From Marasmius tenuissimus (Eukaryota > Basidiomycota > Agaricomycetes > Agaricales > Marasmiaceae), in the NCBI GenBank assembly GCA_029532415.1, contig JAQOTA010000068.1, forward strand, positions 496,001-560,000: a DNA stretch of 64,000 bases, read 5' to 3'. Shown in pieces: positions 39,020 to 49,974 of this stretch; the stretch's first letter is position 1, and each line of letters starts with the position of its first letter. The notes under the pieces were generated by a model. The model ran no database searches. It was not told where the DNA came from and was given only the letters and a program-made list of their open reading frames with translations. Made by a program: the position numbers and the translations under genes.

Positions 39020-41690
39020 ATTACGCACCCTTAACGCTCAAAATTAGTATGCAAGAGGACATGTTTTTGCAATATTGAATGTCTTTGGCGTCCTGCATTG
39101 TCTGTCTCTCTTCGGCAAACCATTCTGTGTCATCTCTAGAGTATCTGCTATCTTGGATCATCAGAATCGACCATCCTGCCACAACCTCAAGACCTAGGAC
39201 ACTGTCGCCTCGGCACTTCAAGTTCGGGTCTCCTAAGACGCCGTCGAGTCAGCCAGAGAAGAAACCCTTTGCGTACCAACAGCAATGTTACTCCCCACGG
39301 GCCACCCGTCTGAAGATCCGCTGCACAGGGCTCGTAGTTGCATGCTTCAACTAAACAAGCCGACTTTCTCATTAACCCAAACTCAATCGCCGCTTCGCCG
39401 CACCACATCCTACGGTCCAGGCCCAAAATTGAACGCCTCAAGCTTAAAATTCCATGAGCTCCCTGATTAGCCCCAGCCACGATCATTCTTGAAACATCAA
39501 CGCAAGGGGGTGGCAATTCTTTAATTTTCGTACGAGGTCGAATTTTTTTTTAAGCCGTGGTCGGACCCCTCCCCCCCTCCCCTACCATATATGGTAAGTT
39601 CACGTGCCTCACGTGCGAGATAACTATTATTTTCGCTTACCATCCTTCTCAGACACATCGGACCTCGGAGGCTCCTAGTGAGCTTTCCCATCACTGTTTT
39701 TGGTTTCGCTGTGGCATACAACGACGAACTGACTACAATACATGTGGATAACGACTAGCACAAGGACCTCTCAAGAGTGCCTCCAGCACCCCTCGGGAGC
39801 TGAAATTTTGGTGGGTACAAAAATTTTTTAAGGGCCTTTGGCCCCTCCCCCCCCCTACCTCGGACCGGAAATTCCATTCTTGCCACCCCCTTGCATCAAC
39901 GCTTCTCTCCTTGAATTTCTCTGTAGGGGACAAACTCGATCTCTCGCTTACGTTCTCACGCCCGTCTCGGACCCACATCGTCATTTGTATCAAGGTTAGG
40001 GCCGTTGCCTCCACCGTCGACAGGAGAACGTAGAGGTTCATCATCTGAAGTCAAATACTCCAGCAAGTCTTTTTCTATTTGACCTGGCGACCCCAAGATT
40101 GCTAGATATCTCTCCCTTCATCTCTCGGGCATAACTTCTGGTACAGGACACGGAGCACGAATAGGCTAAAAGAACATCGAATCAGGGACGGACTTTGTGA
40201 CAATCCCGGAGCTCGAACTCACTGTGACTCAATACGGACAACCACTCAAAGCTTTGAGCCCTTCCTGATGCACGGATCGCTGCTAGCAATGATGAATAGG
40301 ACTAGTATGAATTGACGGCGCGTGTTATACTCTTGATGTACGTCTCGGTCCTGTTACTGGCGGATCGTAGAGAATAGAGAACGTCTGTATGTGGTGTAAA
40401 GCGAGGTCTTCGACAAAGTCAGCTGTCTACGACGTTCGAGAAGACTTTGACTCGGGTGAATCATTTTTGACCTGGCGCCGCCACATTCTTTTACGCCGGG
40501 GCACAGTAACAATTGGGGAGTCCGAATTCTGATAATAACTAACGTGAAGGAGGGTCGACTGTGTGTAGATAGATCGGGTTAGAGACGGGCTATGTGATGA
40601 GTTTACATTAACTCGACCTGGACCCACTGAAAGTTTCGGAGATAAAGGTATTTCATTATGTGCATGGGCCATGATACACGCGGCTAGACTGAATTGATGG
40701 TGCATCCTGTACTCCTCATATGCATTTTGGCGGTCAAACTGATGGGATTCCATGTGTGTAGATGATAAAATTTGACTATATCTGTTGGATTCCCTTGTTG
40801 GCTGTCTGCGATGTTCAGGCCTTTGACCAGGGGTGAATTGTGAAGATTTTCCCGTTTACTGGATACGTTCCGTAGCCGTACCACATTAAAACATTAATGT
40901 TAACTAACAACCCTCCTAGAGCTAGGATATCCTCACCAGGGACTGTGTGTCCAATTTCGGAGATGTGCAGCCCCGATCGGGGCTCGTTAAGTATTTCCCA
41001 GTCTACCCACATATGCAATGTAATCAGAGCGATTTTCCCTCGTGAGCCGTTGTAACCTATGCGACAGGTCTACATTCGTGCTACTAACGTCGATTTGAGC
41101 AGTTCAAACATTATGGAACTGGGCGAGCATGGATCCTTGGACTGATATTCCCATACATAGCATTCCCAGACGGCTTTAGTTCCCAGTCCACTCTTCGCTT
41201 CCAACGTGAACATCATCAAGTGTTATTTCAATCCAAGATGGCCACTTGTTTCTCCCAACTTCTCTAGAACTTCTCGCAGTCCCCCAATTTCGACTTGGCA
41301 GATCAACGCACTCTTCACTCGTCCGAGGACGCTATCACGAATCTCTCTTGAGTAGTAGTCTGACATCAAAGGTCACCTCAATTCCGGCGGAGACCGTACT
41401 AGCGACAACGGCAACTCTCAAGTTTGAGGGTGAAGGACTCCGATGGAAAGGGACAGTGTGTGCAGTGTACAGTGCCATGGCCAGACCACAATTTGTCACC
41501 TCAGAGAGCGTGGATGAATCCAAAACAACATTGGTCAGTTCTGCCGGTAGATCCATCATAGATTGCACAGTTCTGGCTACGAGGTAAGTTTGGACATGTC
41601 TGAGAGGGAGAATAAAATATTTCAAGATCACGAATCCATGTACCCACGGGTAAAAGATTAATACGACGCATACTGGCACTCAATAAGGAG
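39020..41690. repeat. Segment R4 (type b), downstream flank of K3
   Basis: Same-orientation copy of R2 that carries a MITE insertion (39503-39893). The block at 41246-41600 holds open frames on both strands: plus LTSKVTSIPAETV to SAGRSIIDCTVLATR ending at a GTAAGT, and minus ELTNVVLDSSTLSEV to VSAGIEVTFDV. Parts of both are echoed in R5 (51690-51880). I cannot decide which strand was coding, and neither is open in all copies. Confidence 0.5.
39503..39893. mobile_element. hAT-type MITE, 391 bp, target duplication CATCAACG
   Basis: Perfect 14-bp terminal inverted repeats CAAGGGGGTGGCAA, flanked by perfect 8-bp duplications CATCAACG (39495-39502 and 39894-39901). The paralogous site near 24.0 kb is empty. 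The TIR sequence beginning CAAGGGG and the 8-bp duplication are the signature of the hAT superfamily. Sub-terminal regions are also roughly inverted (runs of C and of T/A). No coding capacity. Confidence 0.92.
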
Positions 41691-41695
41691 TCAGA

Positions 41696-44054
41696 CTACA
41701 CATCTTCCCCTTCAATCAGATCCCAGTCATCTGAATTCTTCAGCATACCTGTGGCTCGCAAGCTTTTTGCCTTTCTATCAGACAATTTTGAGTCTGAAGC
41801 TTTAGTGAGAAACTACGTGAGACAGAGCGAGTGGACATGGACCCACAATACTTGTTCAAGAAACCTTTCACCCAGCGGGTCGGGGCCACCATGGTTTCAA
41901 CCGGCAATGACAGTATATTTTCTGATTCAACGCAGGGATCTTGTGGTGTTTGGACGAGAGAGTAGGTCGATGGGGATGTGAGTTGCAAAGTAGGAGTTTG
42001 GATACTGGAAGTGAGTGATTCTGAATTGTGCAAGTCCTCTATCCTGGTGGTATTGTGAGGGTCACCTGTGAGGAAAGTGTGAAATGTTTGTGATTTCAGG
42101 TGAAGGAAATGGACTCACCAAGTATCAACTCAGGATATCCATGCTCACTAGCATATTGCTTCCCATCTGAATTGTAATTCTTCAATCGGAGTAGTTCTCG
42201 GACAGTTGTGTAGTCCTTGTCTTCCCAGTAAGAGCCAACCAATCCCCACACACTCAACTTGGGGATCCCCAACCTCTCCCAATCCTTCTCAGCTATTTTA
42301 TCGGTTCCATGTGGGTCACTGGACCAGTAGAATAGGTTTTCATGGAATGGATAGCAAACACAGTGCATGCCATCAATGAGCACGGTGTGTAGAGGCAGGA
42401 CAAACAGATAAGCAGGCTCTGGACATGTTGCGGGGTCCTCAAGAAAGATGCCTTCAAGCTTAAATCCAATGTGATCAATATAAACTAAATGGGCAGAGAA
42501 TTCAGACAAGAGAACCAGACATATCCAAAGGAACACTTACCCATGTATTTCACATCACTCCAGCCATCACAGAGGTGAAAGGACTGGCAGAGATAGGCAG
42601 CATGGAGTTGGATTTGGTCGTTGTTTGGAATGCACAAGCCAAGCTCAAGGGTCACTTTGACAGTGCCGGTCTTTTGGAAAGAGAAGTCCACTCGCCAAGG
42701 GACTAGATGGGTCAGCAACTGGAAGATGGATTTGAGTGGTGGACATACCCGAGCTGGAGTACCTGGCTTTGACGTTGGGACTGTAAATATGGCAAAATGG
42801 CTCGGGAGAGGGAGTGGAAGGAAAGTGGGCGAGGATTCCGGGTCTGTACCAGTTGACAACAGCCCCAAATGTCAAGAGGCTGTTTTGGGCGTAGTTGGAC
42901 AGGTCACCGACCAATCTCCCTTGATGTAACGTAATCAGGTACAGAAAGTCGCCAAGGGTTTTCTCGACGTGGGTGACAATTTCAGTGGTGTTGAGTTGAG
43001 GAACAGTGTCTTGGCAAAGTGGGGGAAAGTGGTTGGGGAATGGTTCGAGGTCATCTTCACTCGGCGGAGTGAGAGAGATGGAAGCGGGGTTATAGTGCCA
43101 AGTCGATGTTTTGAGGTCAACCGACCAATCCCTCCAACGATGCGTCACCTGTTTGCCGTTATAAGCGGGTCCAATGCTAAAAATAGATAACTTACCGGAA
43201 ATGTCAGAGCTTCGTTGTCGCGCAAGGATTGGGTTGCAATCCACTAAAGGACACTGTTCAGCTGGGAATAGAAGCTCAAACAAAGGACATACACGCTCAT
43301 AAAGCAGGTAGTAGTATAGAATCTTATTCTCTTTCCGGTACTGACTGACAACCTCGTCTCCACCTGCGAGTTCTGCTGCCTTTCAGTACCTCAAATAATG
43401 ATTGCCAAAAAAAAACCTACCGTTGTAAGATAACACTGTGAGTGCCCCTGATGACTCAGTTGCCCCAAAGATTTGAGTAAGCAGTGCCGACCTGCAACCT
43501 CCCGTGAGATCAAGTTGCCAACACATCCTCACCAACTCACCGATGACACACTGCGGCATGAAGGAAACTTTTCACAATCTGTAGACAATCATTGCAATCA
43601 TGATCCTCTACTCAGATATTGATACTTGCCTCCTGGAAAGCTTCTTCATCCATCTCGTTGACTGTCTCAAGCGTGGTAGCCGTAAATTTCCCCTGACATC
43701 CAAAGATCTTGGCAGTTTGGACTGTTTTCTTGACTTGCACTACCTGTGACTCTGAGGATGTCGAGGGTTCGTCTCCGCGCTTGACCTTCACGGGCAGAGT
43801 CTCGGACGATAGCAGGCGGAGAAATTTGATGTCGCCATCAATTACTGTCCTAACCTTTTTTCCTTTCTGTTCAAAAGATTTAGATTCCATTATCACAACC
43901 GACAACGGCGTGAATTGACACATACCACAGTTATTCGGTCCTCTCTCTCGGAATTGCGGTAATAATGGTTTGTGATAGAATCCCCCGCCACGTTCTGGAA
44001 GCTGGTATGGTCTCCGAGAGTTGTGCCTTGGGCGTGAGAGAAGTAACTAGCCAT
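41696..44054 (-). CDS. K3: 610-aa K-family protein, 11 exons, function unknown
   Basis: Exons (complement): 43926-44054, 43630-43866, 43541-43578, 43421-43491, 43293-43375, 43196-43243, 42749-43148, 42541-42702, 42119-42484, 41865-42065, 41696-41793; 1833 nt, open throughout. Exon 1 carries TSFQNVAGDSITNHYY. Exon 4 is one codon longer than in its paralogs (TQIFGATESSGALTVLSYN). Intron 2 has a GC donor (GAG|GCAAGT), as in K1. The conserved middle blocks are WRDWSVDLKTSTWHYNPAS, VPWRVDFSFQKTGTVKVTL and FYWSSDPHGTDKIAEKDWE, and the end is NSDDWDLIEGEDV. It is the tandem-duplicate partner of K2. Composition and lack of a signal peptide suggest an intracellular protein. No active-site motif is recognised. 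Confidence 0.82.
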
Positions 44055-44680
44055 GTCTCAAAGATGGGGAAAAGAGATAGAAAGGGAGAGTGGACGAGTG
44101 AAGGTACGAGGTGGAGGAAGGAACGACGGACGTCCCACACGACACACGCTATCTACGAGTCAAACCTTATAGCTACCTCGTGCCCTGCACCGTGAGGTCG
44201 TATCTCCCCCGCATCTCTCATAAGCGCTTTCACAGAGTTACCATCGCGGAAATGATCATATATATCCCACAGACGTGATGATCCCGTGGTCAGCCCATTC
44301 TCGATCTCAAACGTGCAGGGGAACAACAAAAATAACGCTCAATTTGAGCTATCATGAGGCATGTATTCTGATCATCTGAGCGGAAATCTGACAACTTCCA
44401 TGACCTATCCCACCGCACCCAGATAGAGAACTCGACCCACTACGAGTCAGGGTTCGCCCGAGTATTCAGTCTTATTGATCTCAACCAGCTCTATTCTGGA
44501 AATACGCGAGTAAAACTCGCCAACAAGACTCCACCCTGCTGTGTACAAACTTGAAACTATCACATCCACGCCGCGCGAAGGCCTAGGCTTGGTTGTGATG
44601 CCGAACGGTTCACGTTTGATCGATCAATCACGGGGGCTATCCTGCGTGATTGATACTCTTTGGGTCACCATTAGTTCCAT
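44055..44680. other. K3 upstream region
   Basis: Counterpart of 28137-28702. It presumably contains the K3 promoter, but no distinct element is recognised. Confidence 0.4.
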
Positions 44681-45266
44681 CGTAAGGGCACACAGGCGTG
44701 CCCTTCCCCGACTCTCTCCCGCATTATTTCCCTAAATTCAGACACCCCAGTCATTAAAGAACGAGTCAACACACGTCAAGCAGTCAAAGAACCAGTACCT
44801 CATATTTATCAAGTATTTTATATGTACCCACGTCAAGTAATTGAAGGATTTGTTACAGCTGTTGTAAGCATTCGTGCAAGTTTGAATAACGCTCATTCGC
44901 GCTCGTACAAAAGAAGTTGGGCATCCAAACATGGTTGAAACCGTTGAAACGATGACCCTTGATTCTTTGGCCGAAAACTTCATCAATGGAACATTGCATC
45001 CGGATTGGCAAGCGCCCATTCTTCTGATTCAACCGTAGTTCCGACGGTAGTTATATTGGACCCACAAAGGACAAAGATGTTGTCCAAGGTCAAGGGGCTT
45101 TATTAATATTCGTCTTGAGGGGTTGTAGTCCGAGTCCCTAAAGGTCCCTAAGTTCAACTACAGTTCCAAACTACAAAGTCACGAGATTGCTGATCACGTG
45201 CGGATTTTCTCGCGTGGTTTGACGATCGAGCGACGACAAAGCCCTCCTCTCTAAAGAGAGTCGGGG
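44681..45266. mobile_element. 586-bp insert with terminal hairpin and sub-terminal inverted repeats (Helitron2/Helentron-like?)
   Basis: The insert is absent from the paralogous site near 28745-28752 (GGTTCCATAGTCGGATACCG). One end carries a 7-bp stem hairpin, AAGGGCA/TGCCCTT (44684-44690, 44699-44705), directly followed by CCCCGACTCTCT (44706-44717). The other end finishes with the complement AGAGAGTCGGGG (45255-45266). There is no long target duplication, only a possible AT dinucleotide. A hairpin outside one of two short sub-terminal inverted repeats and the lack of a duplication recall Helitron2/Helentron ends, but this is inference. The 93-codon minus frame inside is unsupported. Confidence 0.6.
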
Positions 45267-45852
45267 ATAGTCGGATACCGAGATTGCGTAGATGACCTGC
45301 GTCCACAGCAAGTTCTGGAAACAATGTGGATAGTGTGAGTAGAACAAGTCGTCTCACATCCTTCTGCTCTCCACGACTCAGATCTTCTTACCTCGATGTC
45401 ATCGATCCCGCGCAGTCCTTCATTTATCTTCTCATCCCAATATACTTTGAACTGTCCATGAACGTTAGCGGGCATGGTAGGTCTCCGCCGGCCGGAGACT
45501 CGAGTCAACCCCGCACAAACTCACCAGATGCTTGCTGCGTTCTGTCGTCATATGTTAGAAAGCTTCTTTCGAAGAAGTTGAGGTGAACGATACGGGGCAT
45601 GCGAGCATTCAAATTGGAAAAACCAGAATCGTGGACTTTCTCCACTCGTAAGTACGTTGAGAGTGTCGCAGTACCCCAAAAAATCACAAGAACATACCGG
45701 ACTTTTGGTATTTGAGCGCCTGATCCTGTTTCTTTGACACCTGAGATCTTGAATCTTGGAGTGTTGATTGAGTCTGGAAAGGATCGGCGCCTCGAACCCA
45801 TTCCCAGGTTGTCCCAGGATGCACCAGATCGGTCTCGATCAATTCCGTTCAT
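45267..45852 (-). pseudogene. G5: G gene with intact first exon, truncated by the insert
   Basis: Starts at ATG 45850-45852. The first exon is open, with MNGIDRDRSGASWDNLGMGS, SFPDSINTPRFKISGVKETG and SGAQIPK, followed by a GTATGT donor. Downstream exons hold HDSGFSNLNARMPRIVHLNF and FKVYWDEKINEG, and after the GTAAGAAG donor TQVIYAISVSDY. At this point the 586-bp insert replaces the natural end (GTDGDPNL in G3), adding PRLSL and a stop. A shortened protein could still be made. The product is unrecognised. Confidence 0.42.
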
Positions 45853-46310
45853 CGGCTACAAGAGATTCAACGAGAAATTGAAGTAAACAATGAATCGTAG
45901 GGCGACGTGATGGAGGTTGAAATGAAATACTCAACACTCAACACTCGGAGCGGCCCGGATACATCACTCATCGGAGTTGGAACCAGGTTGACTCCGCTAT
46001 CGGTACCTGTCTTCAGCTTCAGCTCGTGTCTGATGCTCAAGTCAAGTAGGTGTACTGACAATGATAAACTGAACGGTCCCTTGTTCGTGGTCGATTCAAA
46101 GTGAGTATCATTCAAGGCTAACTTGTAAAGATATAATTCAAACAAACGTGTGCGAGGGATACCGAGCAGGCTCAGGGTCCTGTGCTGGTATACGAACGTA
46201 GCAGAACAATTCGCCTCAATAACAGGGAATTATAACTCTCGGTAGGCAAGGATAACCAGATGTCTCACTAGAGCACTAATTTCCACTACTATCGACCCAT
46301 CCGACAGCTG
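45853..46310. other. Interval between G5 and F5
   Basis: A 93-codon minus frame (45867-46145) contains IRHELKLKTGTDSGVNLVP, but it is broken in the copy at 29.4-29.6 kb, so it is not called. Confidence 0.35.
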
Positions 46311-49300
46311 TTAACACGGTTTTGAGCAATGAGTGTCGACGACACTGTTATTGCTCAGGCTCCGGGGCTGCCATCGACTTGTCAATACTAGAGAAGTCAC
46401 TGTCAGCCCCAACCTGATGAGGAAGATCGACACTTCTCACCTATAGGCTCTGATCCCTCTTCGCCACCTCTCCTTGAACAAAACACCCACTAAAACCAGT
46501 CGCTCATCATCTGGGAGATGCCCATATTAACAATGACGAGCTCTCGAGATCGATCTGAGTACCAGAAAACATAAGCACGGCGTGAGCAACATGCGTCGGT
46601 TCGGATCACACGAGTACTCACCAACTATTTTCTGGAGTAGTTGATCCCCAATCCGCCAGTCGTCTGCCTCCCCACACCCCAACTTGTATCCGTCATCCTC
46701 ATCTCTAATAACGAAAGATAGCCAACCGCCGACACCTGTATCTGATCCAGATTCCACTCTCGGCCATGAAGCGTACCCGATCAAGGTGAATTTGGCCAAC
46801 AAACCGTCCACTTGCCTCGTCTCTGAGCCCTCAGCAACCCAACGAGTCATCGGAAAGACATGATAGTGGGGGACATGGGTCTTCGCGGTGACCGTAGAGA
46901 CTACGGTGGCGTCTTCTGGTATCCAGAACGAGAGAAATTTGTGTCTATAGAATAAGCCAAGATGACCGTCGATGCCCATGTTCGTGCCAACGCCCCTCAC
47001 ACGAGGTTTGCGGTAGGGAAGCCAAAGGCCTGGTTACGAGGAGAACAGGCCGAGGTATCGTAGATAGCTGGTTGGAACGCCCGGGCTATTCTAGGTGACC
47101 TATACGGTCAGAGCACAATTAAATGTGCGACGTAGAGGGCGGTACAGCCCCTAACATTGAGGGTATTCCATCCCAAGCTCCAGGTGCCAAGGAGCCACCC
47201 AGCTACATTCATGCAGAACCGTCTCTATCCGTCCCGACTGCGACCCGCCATCCTGCCTTTATCCTTGCCCATCATCCGATCCTATCGCCGACATTTCCTT
47301 CAGTATTATCGGGACATTAGTTGAGTAGGCCACCACCGCATCGCTGCCCAACGTGGCACAGATATACAAGTGTGCTGTCACTTTGGGACTGCGAAGCGTA
47401 TTTTGGATGGATGGACGTTCTCGAGGGGAGCAAGGTGTGTCCAAAATGGGTAAGGAGGTGTTACTTCGAGCTCAATAACCCGGATATTCCTCGTAGGTCG
47501 TAGTGAGGATGGCTGCCAAGCGAAGGCCGCATAGGGAGAAGAGGCAATGGCATCGATGAGGGAAGATGGATGAGGAGCGTCGTCGAGAACTTTCGAAGAG
47601 ATATGTGGGCATAGGTTCCTTTGCGAGTTCCGAAGGACTCTGGGAGGTCTGACGGAAGAATAGCGTTGTATGCGTAGTTCAATTTCGAGTTCCCACCAAC
47701 GCTTCTGGCTTGGGATATGCAGGCCCGGTAGCCGTACGCTCGACGACAATAACCAAAGCGAGAGGTTCATTGCGTTCGGGGTGTACCTGGCAATCGAGCC
47801 AGATAATTACCGGGTGCTTGAGTGAAAATGAGTGTCACAGTTGTGGTGGGTGGTCGACAATACGAGGGTCTTCTTGTATGCGGATGAGAGGACCAGCCAT
47901 CATGAGCAGGTAGGGGTACTGATGCCGAAATTGTTCCCAGGCGCTGGATATCGACCCTTCAAGCTCTCCTTCCATATTGTCGAGGAATCTCCCTCTTACT
48001 ATGTCCCATCGTCCACTGCCTTGGCGCTCATCAGCCCCAGCCTTCATCTCCAGCGCTGTGAACCTGGTACATCTCGTGGTCGAGTCAAGAATCCATGGCG
48101 CCAAGTTGCGGTGTCCAAAAATGAGCCAGGAAGCGCGATCGCCACCGGCATCCAAGTCGGCACCCGTTGCCAAACTCCTCAGTGTAGGTGGATGCCACCC
48201 ATGCGCCAAATGTTGGCTAAAGTAAGCCGTCGAATCGGAACGGACTGGAAGTTTGGAATCGTGACAGCGAGCAGGGGCGTTCTCTGTGCGTGAGGGAAGG
48301 CTTGCAGCGAGGAACCTGTGTATCCTTCGAGAGAACCCGAAGTGCCTGGCAACTGGCTCGTTGCTACCCGTAGCACCAGCTATAAACCATCCTCCTTCCT
48401 TCGCTCCGCTATGCTATAGTCAAGGTCTACCTTGCTGGAATCGTCCCAAGCTAGCCTCCTTAGCCATAATGACACTGCTAGTCTCGGAGAAGCAGGTCGC
48501 GTTCTTTTATAGCGTGAGCCGACCTCGAAGATGTATGTCGCCACCGAGTCGTGGCTGGTACTTTGTGAGAACGGGCTTGGAGGGAAGAATTGGCAACAGC
48601 AGTGTGATTGATTGGGCCGGTGGAACGTAGGCATATGTTTACCAGCGGAAAAACTGAGCCGGGGCGATGTGATTGGTATGGAGGAGAGCGATGGTTGGGT
48701 ACGGGCGGATTTACTGCGGCTACGATGGCAGTCTTCTAAGCAGAGGCGGAGAGCGAGGTTGGTGGGGCCGTTGGCAGAAACTGAGGGTCTCAGGAGTGGT
48801 AATTCCCATGGCGGGAAGACGAGAAACGCCAGCGGCGACCAAAGCGCTATCCTCTTCCCTGCTCTGGTCAAACATGCCGGGAGTCTTTGCTTCAAGATAC
48901 CGCGTTCAAGCTTCAAGATTGACGAAAAAAGCGGGCTGCTATATTGGACCTCGAAGACGACCTGTTAATCGAGCACATGTCAGCCCGGATCATAGAAAAC
49001 CATAGGAACACGCGTCAGAGTAGGGGCGAGAAAGCAATGGAAAAGCGTTCACGAAAACGTTAAAGAGAAAAGGGAAAGATAAGGAAGAAGCATACCTTCA
49101 AATTTAACCATAGCAGTCGCACCATTCCCTGCTTTTTTTTCTCCTGTCGAACAGCCGACGTTTCGCTCCGATAGCGCAAGATTTGGGAGTTTCTTTCAGC
49201 TTTCCTCTTCTGTTTCCTCTCTAATTGTGCGCGAGCAAGTTGGGCTTCCATAGGAGTAGGCGTAGGCGTAGGCGTAGTTGGAGGGCAGATAGAACCGGAG

Positions 49301-49760
49301 TAAACTTCAAGTCGTAAAGAAAATCGTCAGGCCGGATGTTCACGCGCATAACGAAGCAAAACACACACTTTCGGCCAGAGTTCCCGGATCAACAACCAGT
49401 ATGAAAATGCTCGTCAAGGTTGACACGTTCCTGTAAGTCAAACTAGTTCAATATTCCAAGCAGTCCACAAGTTGATAACACTCACTGGAGCAACGGTTTG
49501 TTTATCAACATGAGCCTCTCTGATCAATAGATCACGGCGACTGAGGCGCTATATCAGCATCTTCGTGCCCATGTTGATTTTGGACAGAAACAGTAAATGG
49601 GAAGATCGTGGGTTTTGGTCGTGGTGGTTTTGGACGAGGTTGAGTACGAGCGCTAAGTTGGCGCCAAACCGTAACGTCTCAGCTTAGACCCTACCACGCG
49701 GCATCAATGATCCGAATTCGACTTCTTGTCTCTGCGTTCATGGCAGAAGCAACACCTCCA
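46310..49760 (-). pseudogene. F5: F-family copy, mostly open but frameshifted at the end
   Basis: Minus-strand copy closest to F3. Open segments: FGANLALVL near 49.66 kb; TPTPTPMEAQLARAQLERKQ and MVRLLWLNLK before a GTATGC donor (intron 48962-49095); then a 178-codon frame 48380-48916 with KQRLPACLTRAGKRIALWSP and FSQSTSHDSVATYIFEVGSR; SVRLPGLHIPSQKRWWELEI and YPFWTHLAPLENVHPSKIRF (47378-47770); and a well-kept exon 46620-47000 with HVPHYHVFPMTRWVAEGSE, LIGYASWPRV and GGWLSFVIRDEDDGYKLG up to a GTGAGTAC donor. The last exon has a 7-bp net deletion relative to F3 (near 46365) that causes a frameshift. No recognised domain. The protein would be Pro/Ser/Arg-rich. Confidence 0.48.
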
Positions 49761-49974
49761 AAGATGGCTTTGAAAGCTGGCTTGAAGCACGGAACATACT
49801 TTTTCATAGCGGCAAGCTCTACTGTTCTGTAGCGCGCACCTATCGTGCTCAAGCATGGTGCAGACCAAGTGTAGACATCCGACACGGCGGTGCACGAAGG
49901 TTTCACGACGTGTCCTCTTGGATTTGGGAAACAAGGAGCAGGCCTAGGTTGTTTCTGTGAGATGAACACTCAGG

